This document shows positions 10,456-19,897 of a stretch of 64,000 bases of DNA, one piece after another (positions within the stretch are counted from its first letter, which is position 1; every line of letters begins with the position of its first letter). The notes beneath the pieces are model-generated. The model was not told the origin of the DNA. It did not search any database and was given only the letters and a program-made list of their open reading frames with translations. Both the position numbers and the translations under genes were made by a program. Source of the stretch: Vibrio splendidus 12E03 (GTDB taxonomy: Bacteria > Pseudomonadota > Gammaproteobacteria > Enterobacterales > Vibrionaceae); contig NZ_AJZD02000268.1 of assembly GCF_000272105.2 (NCBI RefSeq), forward strand, positions 32,579 through 96,578, written 5' to 3'.

Positions 10456-11493
10456 ATGAATAAGAAACTTTTAGCGCTAGCAATTTCTGGTGCAGTATTT
10501 GGTACACAGGCAGTTGCAGTAGAACTTTACAACGAAGACGGCACAACATTCTCAGTTGGCGGCCACGTTTCAGTTGCAGTTGGTGACGTAAACAGTGATG
10601 ACCGTCAAAACAGCGATGACATCGGTGTAGAGTCTGTTTCTCCACGTATCAACTTCGGTGCAACTCACGAGCTTGGCAACGGCTTTACTGCTGACGCTAA
10701 AGGTGAATGGGCGCTAAACATGCTTGACGGTGGTGAAGAGTCATTCACAACTCGTCTTGGCTACGTTGGTCTTTCTCACGACGATTACGGTCGTGCAGCA
10801 GTAGGTACTCAATGGGCACCTTACTACAACGTTGCTGGCGTAGCAGATATGCCAATCGCATTCGCGAATGACTTCATCTACGAAGACCACGGTAACCTAG
10901 GTACTGGTCGTGGTGAAGAGATGGTGAGCTACGGTAACGCTATCGATTTCGGCAACGCAGGTTCTCTAAGCGCTGCAGTTGCATGGCAAGGTCGTAAGAT
11001 TGATGGCGCAACTACATACGGTAACCGTGGTCAAGTTGCATTGAACTACGCAATTGCTGATTTCACTGCAAACTACGCGTACAACACAGGTGACGTAGAC
11101 TACGCACTTGCTGGTTCACAAACTGCTGATTCACACGTAGTAAGTGCTACTTACGGTTCATACGGCGCTGAAGGTCTTTACCTTGCTGGTGTTTACGCAA
11201 TGAACAACTACATGAACTCTGGTAATAACCAGATTCTTGAAGAGTCAGTTGCTATTGAATTACTAGCTTCTTACGCACTTTCAAATAGCCTTAACCTAAG
11301 CGTTAACTACGAAGCTGTAGAAGACGACAAGATGAGCGAAACTGTCTACAGCACGACTGCTCTACAAGCTGAATACAACTTCACATCTCAGTTCGTAGGC
11401 TTTGCTGGTTACCAGTTCGACCTACAAGGTTCTGGCGTGTACAAAGAAAAAGCTGACGACCAATGGCTACTTGGTGCTCGTTACTACCTATAA
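10456..11493 (+). CDS. Outer-membrane porin (Gram-negative Porin_4 type)
   Basis: 345-residue precursor. I start at the ATG giving MNKKLLALAISGAVFGTQAVA, a clean Sec signal peptide with cleavage before VELYNEDG; upstream in-frame codons only add a non-signal extension. The mature part is acidic, rich in Gly, Tyr and Asn, with alternating beta-strand patterns (SPRINFGATHEL, TTRLGYVGLSHDDYGRAAVGTQ) and ends in aromatic LLGARYYL, as outer-membrane trimeric porins do. It should form a general diffusion channel. Codon use is strongly biased (GGT, GAC, AAC), suggesting high expression. Whether it is closer to OmpU or OmpT cannot be settled here. Confidence 0.9.
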   Translation: MNKKLLALAISGAVFGTQAVAVELYNEDGTTFSVGGHVSVAVGDVNSDDRQNSDDIGVESVSPRINFGATHELGNGFTADAKGEWALNMLDGGEESFTTRLGYVGLSHDDYGRAAVGTQWAPYYNVAGVADMPIAFANDFIYEDHGNLGTGRGEEMVSYGNAIDFGNAGSLSAAVAWQGRKIDGATTYGNRGQVALNYAIADFTANYAYNTGDVDYALAGSQTADSHVVSATYGSYGAEGLYLAGVYAMNNYMNSGNNQILEESVAIELLASYALSNSLNLSVNYEAVEDDKMSETVYSTTALQAEYNFTSQFVGFAGYQFDLQGSGVYKEKADDQWLLGARYYL

Positions 11494-11565
11494 GTCGCGG
11501 ACTTATTTAGCATAGTGTTTACTCCTTAAATTTACCTTTTCGGATACTGTCCTAGACACCATGCT

Positions 11566-11601
11566 AAGCCCTCTCCAGCCTTTTGGTTTGAGAGGGCTTC
11601 T
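11566..11601 (+). terminator. Terminator of the porin gene
   Basis: Stem AGCCCTCTC / GAGAGGGCT with a 14-nt loop, followed by TCTTT. The rest of the 360-bp gap up to 11853 holds no gene that I can see. Confidence 0.8.
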
Positions 11602-11853
11602 TTCGTTCTATACGTATTGTTTTAGCTTTTCCTTCATGTTTCCCTGCTATTCATTTTGTCTACGTAACTATGATCTACGAAGCTATGGCTCTTGTCATCA
11701 GTTCTTATATGTCGCGATCTTCGGATAAAAGTATTTAAATCATTTAATTGAGCTAAAGATCAGAATTTAGATATTGGTGACCATCTTGTCGAAGACTCTC
11801 ATTTTATGATGCGTTAAACTCTCCACTCCAAAAAGATAGTTCAGGGATAAACT

Positions 11854-12486
11854 ATGAGCAGTGTTGTCGATCAGGAACAGCTGATGAATTCGAGACGAAC
11901 AGCAACCCCAACTAAGGTGCTGTGTGTTGGGCGTAACTATGTCGATCACATCGAAGAACTCAATAACGCAATCCCAGACTCTATGGTGGTTTTCAATAAA
12001 CCGAGTACCAGTGTTACGTCATCTCTGTCTTCTTTTCATCAAGAAGCGCTGCACTACGAAGCCGAAATCTGTTTCATCGTTGAAAACGGTCAATACTCAG
12101 CGGTAGGTTTAGGATTAGATCTTACCAAACGTGAATTGCAAAGTAGCTTAAAAGCGAAAGGCCTACCTTGGGAACGCGCTAAAGCGTTTGATGGTTCAGC
12201 CGTGTTTAGTCGCTTTGTTCCAACAGATAATCTAGATCTCACAGACTTAAATCTGGAGCTGTTTATTAACTGTGTTCGCGTTCAAAAAGGCCACGTTCAG
12301 CAGATGCTATATTCCCCACAAACTATCCTCGAAGAGTTATCTTCTTACACGACCTTGCTTGATGGTGATGTTGTCATGACAGGCACACCCAAAGGTGTTG
12401 GCGAGGTGCATCGAGGTGATATCTTTCTTGGTCGCCTAAAGTGTGGTGACACGACATTGATTGAGATTGAGTGGGTAGCGAGTTAA
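11854..12486 (+). CDS. Fumarylacetoacetate hydrolase (FAH) family protein
   Basis: 210 residues with the FAH C-terminal domain: KVLCVGRNYVDHIEEL near the start, the metal-binding acidic motif HYEAEICFIVE, KAFDGSAVFSRFVP, and the closing TLLDGDVVMTGTPKGVGEVHRGD. Family members act as acylpyruvases, oxaloacetate decarboxylases or tautomerases, or hydrolases of aromatic degradation intermediates, using Mg or Mn. The pattern is closest to the short FAHD1/YcgM-like type rather than true FAH. It stands alone with no catabolic genes nearby, so a housekeeping role such as oxaloacetate handling is the likelier inference. Confidence 0.85.
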   Translation: MSSVVDQEQLMNSRRTATPTKVLCVGRNYVDHIEELNNAIPDSMVVFNKPSTSVTSSLSSFHQEALHYEAEICFIVENGQYSAVGLGLDLTKRELQSSLKAKGLPWERAKAFDGSAVFSRFVPTDNLDLTDLNLELFINCVRVQKGHVQQMLYSPQTILEELSSYTTLLDGDVVMTGTPKGVGEVHRGDIFLGRLKCGDTTLIEIEWVAS

Positions 12487-12636
12487 TTAATACGCTATGT
12501 TTAGTTAATAAATTGGTTTTAGTGATTAAAGTTGGTTTTTAATTCGAATAAATAAACGCCAAGCAACTGATTGCATCTGGAAGGGTGTTGGTAATTGATA
12601 TAAAATCCGCCTCCGTTTTTATCAATACTGAAACCC

Positions 12637-13269
12637 ATGATCGACTTAGCCATCTTACCTGTTTACCTGACAGCCGTTGTTGCACTTCTCCTTTTGCCTG
12701 GCCCTGATATGTTACTCATCGCGAGCTCAAGTATGAGTTATGGCCGCAAGGTTGGTGTGTTTGCAAGTTTAGGTAATGCGACTTCTGGAATCATTCTGAC
12801 AGTATTGGCGGCGATGGGTGTTTCGGCATTGATTGCGATGAGCCCAGTGGCTCTAAAAGCTCTTCATCTGTTAGGTGGAACCTATTTATTGAAAATGGGC
12901 TGGGATTGCCTTCGAACAGAACAAGGTAGCGCGCCTGAGTTAAGCGATAACTTTGCAGCAAAAGCGTACTATCAGAGAGCGTTAATCAGTAACCTGCTTA
13001 ACCCTAAAGCCTTGGTTTTCTTTGTGATGTTCTTACCACAGTTTGTGTCGACGAATATTGAAGCGACTTCCGGTCAGCAGATGCTGGTTCTGGGTTTATT
13101 ACTGAATGTTCTTGGCTTAACGTTCAACTTTTTGCTGGTGGCTTTAGTGGGTACGATTGGTAAGTCTCTCGTAGAAAACGCAAAGTTTCGAACCTATCAA
13201 CAGAAAGTGATGGGTGGAGTCTTCATCGTATTGGCTATCTGGATGTTGTCGTCTTTCTTTACTTCGTAG
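12637..13269 (+). CDS. LysE/RhtB-family amino-acid exporter
   Basis: 210-residue inner-membrane protein with about six hydrophobic segments. It has the family signature LLLPGPDMLLIASSSMSYGRKVGVFASLGNATSG near the N-terminus and the central NLLNPKALVFFVMFLPQFV. RhtB-type proteins export homoserine, threonine, leucine or similar metabolites by proton exchange; the substrate cannot be read from the sequence. Single gene ending at a bidirectional terminator shared with the convergent mutase gene. Confidence 0.88.
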   Translation: MIDLAILPVYLTAVVALLLLPGPDMLLIASSSMSYGRKVGVFASLGNATSGIILTVLAAMGVSALIAMSPVALKALHLLGGTYLLKMGWDCLRTEQGSAPELSDNFAAKAYYQRALISNLLNPKALVFFVMFLPQFVSTNIEATSGQQMLVLGLLLNVLGLTFNFLLVALVGTIGKSLVENAKFRTYQQKVMGGVFIVLAIWMLSSFFTS

Positions 13270-13311
13270 ACGAATCAAATCAAACATCTTCTCGTGGTTA
13301 GCCGCTGAGAC

Positions 13312-13340
13312 AAAAATGGACGCTTCGAGCGTCCATTTTT
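13312..13340. terminator. Bidirectional terminator
   Basis: Perfect 12-bp stem AAAAATGGACGC / GCGTCCATTTTT with a 5-nt loop, A-rich on one side and T-rich on the other. It serves both the LysE-family gene (+) and the mutase gene (-). Confidence 0.9.
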
Positions 13341-13374
13341 ATATTTAACCGTTACATGTTGAACGCGCTAACTG

Positions 13375-15087
13375 CTATGAATTTAACTCTTGTTGATGCT
13401 GTTCAATCAGCTTCTCCATGTACTGCTCACCGCGTAGGCGAGTGTCGTCATAGGTTTCTGTCCCTTCAAACTTTGTCACCGTTTCATAATAGACTTTCAC
13501 TTTTGGCTCTGTGCCTGAAGGTCTTACGATAATGCGTGAATCATCCTCGAGGTGATAGATGAGTACGTCACTTGCAGGCAGGTTAATGGCTTCCGTATTG
13601 CCTCCAATGACGAAGCGTAAAGAAGACTGCAGATCTTCAATCACAGAGATAGCGACACCGTTGATTGCTTTAGGCTGTGCCGAGCGGAGCTTAGAACCAA
13701 TCGATGGTGAATCTGGGTCCAGGGCAATACTTCGTTGAGCGTTGGTATGAACACCATGTTCAAATGAAATCTGAGCGAGAAGATCCCAAACCGTTCGGCC
13801 TTGAGATCTTAACTCCTCAACCAATTGAGCAAACACGACAATAGCCGATAGCCCATCTTTGTCTCGTACCTGAGTACCAATTGTGTAGCCTAACGCTTCT
13901 TCATAGGCGAACAAGAACTCGTTCTGCTCATCTTCTAATTGCATGCCAATATTCGCTAACCATTTAAAACCTGTCAGCGTTTGGAAATAAGTCGCGCCAT
14001 GAGATTGAGCCACTTTTTCAAGCAAAGTTGAAGATACGATACTGTTACCAACTAATTGGTTTTTGGTATGCGGCTTTGAGATTAGATAATGAGCGAATAG
14101 CACGCCGACTTGGTCACCTGTTAGCATTTTGTATGAGCCATCATCTGTTCTCACTGCAACCGCAAATCGGTCTGCATCTGGGTCATTGGCACAAGCAATG
14201 TCGGCATCGACACTTTTTGCTAAGTTAACCACCAGATCCATTGCGCCTTTTTCTTCCGGATTCGGGAAGTTGACCGTCGGGAAATGACCATCGGGCTCTC
14301 TTTGTTCGGCAACGCTGAATACCTTATGGAAACCAGAATCATGAAGTAGATCCTCAGCCATTTGTGCGCCCACACCATGCATTGCGGTATAGGTGATAGT
14401 GGTGTTCGCCGATTCGATCTCTTTACTCACGTATGGGCTCTGATTGATCGCAGCGCGGTAGGTTTGATAATAGCCTTCAGTTAACCACACCAACTTTCCT
14501 TGCGTTTCAGCGTCACTTAGGCTCATTAAAGGGAGCGGCTTGGTTGATGCGATATCGATTTCAGCGGCAATACCTGCATCGTGAGGAGGAATGATTTGAG
14601 CGCCATTCTCCCAGTACACTTTGAAACCATTGTATTCCGGTGGGTTGTGGCTGGCCGTCACCACAACGGCAGCGGCGGCGTTGAAGTGTTCAATACCAAA
14701 GGCAACGATAGGGGTCGCTGCGACATTCGAGGTTAGGTAAACCTTAATGCCTAAAGCCGTGAGCACGGAAGCGGTATCAATCGCGAACTGCTTGGAATCT
14801 AAACGGCCGTCATAACCGACGACCACACCGCGGATGGTCGCATTGGCGACATGTTCGATTAAGTAGTGGCCGAGCCCGGTTGCTGTTTCCTGTATGACTA
14901 AACGGTTCATTCGATTTGGGCCGCATCCAACTTTTCCTCTAAGCCCTGCTGTTCCGAACTCTAATCGTTGGGTAAAGCGGTCTTCAAGTTCGTCGTGCAT
15001 TCCCTCATCGATGAGGTGTTGAAGTTCTTCACGAGTTCTTGGGTCTGGGTCTCTCGCTAACCAATTCATTGCATCTTGCATAATCAC
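13375..15087 (-). CDS. Phosphoglucomutase/phosphomannomutase family (phospho-sugar mutase)
   Basis: 570 residues of alpha-D-phosphohexomutase. Substrate entry loop: EFGTAGLRGKVGCGPNRMN. Catalytic phosphoserine: TASHNPPEYNGFKVYW. Metal-binding loop: ANDPDADRFAVA. Sugar-binding loop: YEEALGY. Phosphate-binding loop near the C-terminus: RPSGTEPKVKVYYE. Length and loop set match the long PGM2-like bacterial mutases rather than the shorter ManB/AlgC type. It interconverts hexose 1- and 6-phosphates; preference for glucose over mannose is uncertain. It lies alone on the minus strand. Confidence 0.92.
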   Translation of the reverse strand: MIMQDAMNWLARDPDPRTREELQHLIDEGMHDELEDRFTQRLEFGTAGLRGKVGCGPNRMNRLVIQETATGLGHYLIEHVANATIRGVVVGYDGRLDSKQFAIDTASVLTALGIKVYLTSNVAATPIVAFGIEHFNAAAAVVVTASHNPPEYNGFKVYWENGAQIIPPHDAGIAAEIDIASTKPLPLMSLSDAETQGKLVWLTEGYYQTYRAAINQSPYVSKEIESANTTITYTAMHGVGAQMAEDLLHDSGFHKVFSVAEQREPDGHFPTVNFPNPEEKGAMDLVVNLAKSVDADIACANDPDADRFAVAVRTDDGSYKMLTGDQVGVLFAHYLISKPHTKNQLVGNSIVSSTLLEKVAQSHGATYFQTLTGFKWLANIGMQLEDEQNEFLFAYEEALGYTIGTQVRDKDGLSAIVVFAQLVEELRSQGRTVWDLLAQISFEHGVHTNAQRSIALDPDSPSIGSKLRSAQPKAINGVAISVIEDLQSSLRFVIGGNTEAINLPASDVLIYHLEDDSRIIVRPSGTEPKVKVYYETVTKFEGTETYDDTRLRGEQYMEKLIEQHQQELNS

Positions 15088-15534
15088 TAAACCTTTTAAT
15101 GTCTGTATGACTTACTGTTGATTTAATTTAAGTGATATTGATTATCATTTCCATGAAAGCAATCGTAAAACTCGATATAAAATAAATTCCAACGGCAAGA
15201 GGGCACGTAGATTAAGCCACTTCAAATAATTGACTGTTTAGTAAGTAAACTTACCTTGAACAATTGGATATCACTAACTAGCCTTTTACATAAATATAAC
15301 AAAATTTAACAAATTCGCCGTTTTTGAATCTTTCATGGAAACCTCCAACGCTTTTGAACTGTATTAGTTCTTAGGTGATGTGAGGTCAGCAGTCCGCTTA
15401 CAGGCCATTTCCATGTGAGTTGTAGATTGAGATTCAGCCTTTTCATGTGTAGCCGGAATAACAATGAATGTTGTCCAGCTCGCAACGACATTTAGGTCGC
15501 AAGTATCCAATTAGGAAGGATAAGGAGAGCTCTT
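15088..15534. other. Divergent non-coding region between the mutase gene and coxB
   Basis: 447 bp with no credible gene, carrying promoters for both directions. A short palindrome, TAAGT-AA-ACTTA (15242-15253), could be an operator but is weak evidence. The coxB ribosome site AAGGAGAG lies just before 15535. Confidence 0.4.
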
Positions 15535-16737
15535 TTGAAAAGATTACTGGTTAGGCTAGCGTGGCTTTTGAAGAGTTTTGTTGTGCTTTTAGTATCGCCT
15601 TTAGTGCACGCAAGCAGTGATTACAACATGACTCAAGGCGTCACTGAGATCAGTGGTAAGGTGTATGAACTTCATATGCTGATCTTCTACATCTGTTGTG
15701 CGATTGCCTTTGTTGTTTTTGGTGTGATGTTTTATTCGATTTTGAGGCACAGGAAATCGAAGGGCGCAGTTGCTGCCCATTTTCATGAAAGCACGAAAGT
15801 CGAAATTGTTTGGACCATCATCCCTATCATCATCCTCATCGCTATGGCGATACCCGCCACCAAAACCTTGATCGCGATGGAAGATACCTCCCAATCAGAT
15901 CTGACCGTTAAAATCACTGGTTCACAATGGAAATGGCATTACAGCTATTTTGGTGAAGACGTCGAATTTTTCAGCCTTCTAGCGACCAGTGACAAAGAGA
16001 TTGAAGGCCTCGAAGTGAAAGGCGCGCATTACTTGCTAGAAGTTGATAAGCCGCTTGTACTGCCTGTTGACCGTAAAGTTCGTTTCTTGATGACTTCCGA
16101 TGATGTGATTCATTCATGGTGGGTGCCAGCATTCGCCGTTAAGAAAGATACCATTCCGGGTTTTATCAATGAGGCTTGGACTAAGATAGATGAGCCTGGT
16201 GTCTACCGAGGGCAGTGTGCAGAGTTGTGTGGTCGTGCCCATGGCTTCATGCCAATCGTGGTGCACGCCATGGAAGAAGATGAGTTTGACGCATGGCTAG
16301 CGGAGCAGAAAGAATTAGCGATAGCTGAACAACAAGCCGCGAAAGATGCATTAGATGCGTCACTTTCCTTGGCGGAGTTGAATACCATCGGTGAAGAGGT
16401 TTACAAAACTCGATGTGCGGTTTGTCACCAAGCAAACGGTGAGGGCATTCCCGGAGCATTCCCTGCCATCAAAGGAAGTCCTATTGCCCTTGGTGATGTG
16501 GATGTTCACATCGACACCATTGTTTATGGTCGTGGCGGTACGGCGATGCAAGCGTTCGATAATCAGTTAACTGAGAAAGAGATCGCAGCGGTAGTGACTT
16601 ATCAACGAAACGCTTGGGGTAATGACACCGGCGATATTGTTCAGGCTTCAGATGTGAACGCTTATAAGGCCAAGCAAGAAGGCAGTTCTGAAAGCTCAAC
16701 GGATGATGCACAAAATGATGCTAAGGAGCAGCTATGA
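15535..16737 (+). CDS. coxB: Cytochrome c oxidase subunit II with fused cytochrome c domain
   Basis: 400 residues starting at TTG after a strong AAGGAGAG site. Order: signal peptide (about 1-27), two TM helices (about 47-69 and 91-109), a CuA cupredoxin domain with ligands H193, C228, E230, C232, H236 and M239 (GQCAELCGRAHGFMP), then a C-terminal class I cytochrome c with C294-x-x-C297-H298 and candidate Met ligand M338. This is the caa3-type layout, accepting electrons from cytochrome c at the outer membrane face. An acidic Ser-rich tail ends the protein. Its TGA overlaps the coxA ATG (ATGA). The subunit is intact although its partner is broken. Confidence 0.95.
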   Translation: MKRLLVRLAWLLKSFVVLLVSPLVHASSDYNMTQGVTEISGKVYELHMLIFYICCAIAFVVFGVMFYSILRHRKSKGAVAAHFHESTKVEIVWTIIPIIILIAMAIPATKTLIAMEDTSQSDLTVKITGSQWKWHYSYFGEDVEFFSLLATSDKEIEGLEVKGAHYLLEVDKPLVLPVDRKVRFLMTSDDVIHSWWVPAFAVKKDTIPGFINEAWTKIDEPGVYRGQCAELCGRAHGFMPIVVHAMEEDEFDAWLAEQKELAIAEQQAAKDALDASLSLAELNTIGEEVYKTRCAVCHQANGEGIPGAFPAIKGSPIALGDVDVHIDTIVYGRGGTAMQAFDNQLTEKEIAAVVTYQRNAWGNDTGDIVQASDVNAYKAKQEGSSESSTDDAQNDAKEQL

Positions 16738-18394
16738 GTTCACCAATTAATAAGCCGGTGAAATCGGCGCCTGCAGAAGATCAGGCCTTAAGTCATTCTG
16801 TGGAAGGCACATTGGACAGCAATGACTTACCTCTGGATGATCACGATTCTCACGCCGCTCCAAAAGGGTGGGCGCGTTGGCTGTATTCAACCAATCACAA
16901 AGACATCGGTACGCTATATCTGTGGTTCAGTTTTGCCATGTTCTTAACCGGTGGTGCGATGGCAATGGTGATCCGTGCTGAGTTGTTCCAACCGGGTCTG
17001 CAGCTTGTTGAGCCTGATTTCTTTAATCAGATGACCACAGTACACGGCTTGATCATGGTGTTCGGTGCCGTAATGCCTGCATTCACGGGGCTCGCCAACT
17101 GGATGATCCCTATGATGATCGGGGCTCCCGATATGGCGCTGCCACGAATGAACAACCTCAGCTTCTGGATTTTGCCTTTTGCTTTCTTAATCCTAATTGG
17201 TTCTCTGTTTACTGAGGGAGGCGGCCCGAGTTTTGGTTGGACATTCTACGCGCCGCTCTCAACGACTTACGGCCCAGATAGTACGGCACTGTTTGTGTTC
17301 TCTGTTCATATTATGGGGATCAGTTCGATCATGGGGGCGATCAACGTCATCGTGACCATCGTGAACATGAGAGCACCGGGTATGACATGGTTCAAATTGC
17401 CTATGTTCGTGTGGACTTGGTTAATTACTGCTTTCTTGCTGATAGCCGTGATGCCGGTTCTCGCCGGGGCGGTGACCATGGTATTGACCGATAAATATTT
17501 TGGGACAAGCTTCTTTGATGCGGCTGGTGGTGGTGATCCCGTTATGTTCCAGCACATATTCTGGTTCTTTGGACACCCCGAAGTGTACATCATGATCTTA
17601 CCGTCTTTTGGTATTGTCTCGGCAATCATCCCAGCCTTTAGTGGCAAGTGTTTGTTTGGTTACCACTCTATGGTGTACGCGACCTGTAGTATCGCCATCT
17701 TGTCTTTCTTAGTGTGGGCACACCACATGTTCACCACGGGTATGCCAGTATTTGCCGAACTGTTCTTCATGTATTGCACCATGTTGATAGCGGTGCCGAC
17801 CGGTGTGAAAGTCTTCAACTGGGTGGCGACCATGTGGCGGGGTGCTTTGACCTTTGAAACACCAATGCGTTTGCGATTGCCTTCATTGTTTTGTTTACGA
17901 TTGGCGGGTTATCTGGATTGATGCTCGCTATCGTGCCAGCTGATTTCCAATACCACGATACTTATTTTGTGGTGGCTCACTTCCATTATGTTCTGGTAAC
18001 CGGTGCCGTGTTCTCGATTATGGCTGCTGCCTATTATTGGCTGCCTAAGTGGACCGGACATATGTACGACCACAAGCTCAGCCTGTGGCATTTCTGGACG
18101 TCGGTGATTTCAGTCAATGTACTGTTCTTCCCGATGCACTTTTTAGGGTTAGCGGGTATGCCGCGTCGTATTCCTGATTATGCGATTCAGTTTGCTGACG
18201 TTAACCAAGTCGTGTCGATTGGTGGTTTTGCGTTTGGGTTGTCTCAGCTAATTTTCTTATGGCTAGCGATTAAGTGCGTAAGAGGGGGAGAGCCTGCGCC
18301 AAGTAAGCCTTGGGATAGAGCTGAAGGTCTTGAATGGACAGTACCAAGCCCTGCGCCTCACCACACCTTTACTCATCCGCCGAAAGTGGATTAG
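16734..18394 (+). pseudogene. coxA: Cytochrome c oxidase subunit I, broken by a 1-nt frameshift
   Basis: The first frame encodes a normal subunit I up to LTFETPM (ATG at 17865-17867). After it, only CG stands where one Leu codon is expected before TTTGCGATTGCC; the correct reading [13 protein letters not shown] continues one frame over to 18394. One base lost at 17868-17869 (ATGCTGTTT read as ATGCGTTT) explains everything. Repaired, it would be about 553 residues, normal for CoxA, with heme and CuB motifs present ([25 protein letters not shown]). As written, translation stops at 17921 after 395 residues, losing helices that carry the heme ligands in HFHYV. It could be a sequencing error or real inactivation; the missing downstream genes favour the latter. 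Confidence 0.9.
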
Positions 18395-18405
18395 AGGGCA
18401 GAACC

Positions 18406-19035
18406 ATGAGTGATAAGCAAAGCGATCCCAATCAAGATAAAAAGAAACCTAAGCGCCTGTCTAATAAGCGATCGACCAAAAAGCTGACGGGCTACTTGGT
18501 GTTGAGTGTGGTTGCGATGTTTGGCTTCGGTTTCGCTTTGGTGCCGCTCTACGATGTGATGTGTGAGGCCTTAGGCATCAATGGTAAAACTAATACTGTT
18601 TCAGCGGTGCAACCTCAGGGAATGCAGCCAGACTACTCTCGTACGGTTCGAGTCGAATTCATGTCCCACATCAAGCCAGATATGCCATGGCAGTTTTCGC
18701 CTGAGGTTCGAGTGTTAGAGGTTCATCCTGGCGAGGTGGTTCAAACTAACTACATTGCCAGAAACCTTTCTGGAGCTTCACTGGTTGGCCAAGCCGTACC
18801 ATCGGTTTCTCCGGGAATGGGAGCGACCTATTTTAACAAGATGGAATGCTTTTGCTTTAATCAGCAACCATTGGACGGGCACAAGAGCGTCGAAATGGGT
18901 TTGATATTTTACATTGAGCCAGATATTCCAGAATCGATACATACGCTTACGCTCTCTTACACGTTATTCAATATCACGAATGAGGTGGGTGCAGCGGCCA
19001 ATAAACCTGAGTCTAACGTACTCGCAAGTAATTAG
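18406..19035 (+). CDS. ctaG: Cytochrome c oxidase assembly protein CtaG/Cox11
   Basis: 209-residue copper chaperone for the CuB site of subunit I. It has a basic cytoplasmic N-terminus, one TM helix (about 29-48), VPLYDVMCEALG just after it, and the diagnostic copper motif ECFCFNQQPL in the periplasmic domain. I chose the ATG at 18406, 12 bp after coxA. The last codon block reads AGT AAT TAG: the stop codon now includes the first bases of the inserted element at 19034, and before insertion it would have been TAA. coxC, which normally follows ctaG, is absent here. Confidence 0.93.
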   Translation: MSDKQSDPNQDKKKPKRLSNKRSTKKLTGYLVLSVVAMFGFGFALVPLYDVMCEALGINGKTNTVSAVQPQGMQPDYSRTVRVEFMSHIKPDMPWQFSPEVRVLEVHPGEVVQTNYIARNLSGASLVGQAVPSVSPGMGATYFNKMECFCFNQQPLDGHKSVEMGLIFYIEPDIPESIHTLTLSYTLFNITNEVGAAANKPESNVLASN

Positions 19036-19299
19036 GGCGTGTTGATCTTTCGAGCTGATTTTTGCAGCGAGTTGCTGGGTATTTATACAAGGCAGAGGCT
19101 TTGATGTGTAGCTAGCCTACATGAGAAGTCGATAACGTAGTAGAAATGACCAGCAAACGCTGCCCGAAGGGTTCGGCTAAAAGCGCTTTACTCTTTGTTG
19201 AGGGAGATTTGCTTAGAATGACTAGGCGACTTCCCCCTCGCCGCGATTAAAACGCTTTTATCTCGAACAAAATTTAACCTCGAAAGGTCAACACGCCCT
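19034..19299. mobile_element. MITE-like non-autonomous element (266 bp)
   Basis: The ends are inverted repeats of 21 bp with one mismatch, beginning AGGGCGTGTTGA. The flanks AGTAATT(A) at 19027-19034 and 19300-19307 are identical, a 7-8 bp target duplication. There is no transposase gene inside; it would need one supplied in trans. It inserted precisely at the ctaG stop codon. I recall similar sequences elsewhere in Vibrio genomes but cannot name the parent IS family. Confidence 0.85.
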
Positions 19300-19358
19300 A
19301 GTAATTAAAGCCAAATCACTCAAGCAAAATAAGCGAACTAAACAAGGAGAGTGAGACA

Positions 19359-19883
19359 ATGAAGCCAGAAACAAATGCACAGGATTCAATGGAAAATGGA
19401 ACAACATTGGAAAGCAGTGCTTCAATAGAAATTAAGCTGGATGACTTGTCGGGTGGGGAAGTCATTGAATTGCTTGAAGAGCATCTTGCTGATATGTACG
19501 CAACTTCGCCAGCCGAAAGTGTCCATGCACTGGATCGAGATGGGCTCAAGTCACCAGGAATTACCTTTTTCAGTGCTTGGAAAGGCAGCCAACTGCTTGG
19601 GTGTGTCGCCATTAAAGAGTTGAATACCCAACACGCTGAACTCAAATCGATGAGAACCTCACAGTTTGCTCGAAAGTCAGGTGTTGCGAGCCAACTTTTA
19701 CAGCACGTATTGGACACAGCAACCGCCCGCCAGTATCAAACAATCAGTTTAGAGACCGGCTCAGAAGACTACTTTAAGGCTGCGCGTAACCTGTATGAAA
19801 AGTTTGGCTTCGGCTACTGTGAACCCTTTGCTGATTATGTGTTGGACCCGCACAGCCAGTTTATACGTATTGAATTGCGTTAA
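19359..19883 (+). CDS. GNAT-family N-acetyltransferase
   Basis: 174 residues. The acetyl-CoA binding core runs LLGCVAIKEL, AELKSMRTSQFARKSGVASQLLQHVLD (variant R/QxxGxG/A loop RKSGVA), then ISLETGSEDYFKAARNLYEKFGFGYC, the typical GNAT C-terminal Tyr/Phe motif. A 25-residue low-complexity N-terminus precedes the fold. A good AAGGAGAG site precedes the ATG. It begins 59 bp after the MITE and overlaps no neighbour; the exporter gene follows 14 bp later, probably in one transcript. Substrate unknown. Confidence 0.85.
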   Translation: MKPETNAQDSMENGTTLESSASIEIKLDDLSGGEVIELLEEHLADMYATSPAESVHALDRDGLKSPGITFFSAWKGSQLLGCVAIKELNTQHAELKSMRTSQFARKSGVASQLLQHVLDTATARQYQTISLETGSEDYFKAARNLYEKFGFGYCEPFADYVLDPHSQFIRIELR

Positions 19884-19897
19884 GAGGCTAGCTTTAG

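Noticed and set aside
15601..16711. Long open frames on the minus strand inside coxB
   Set aside because: They are shadows of a highly biased coding region with no ribosome sites or family resemblance.
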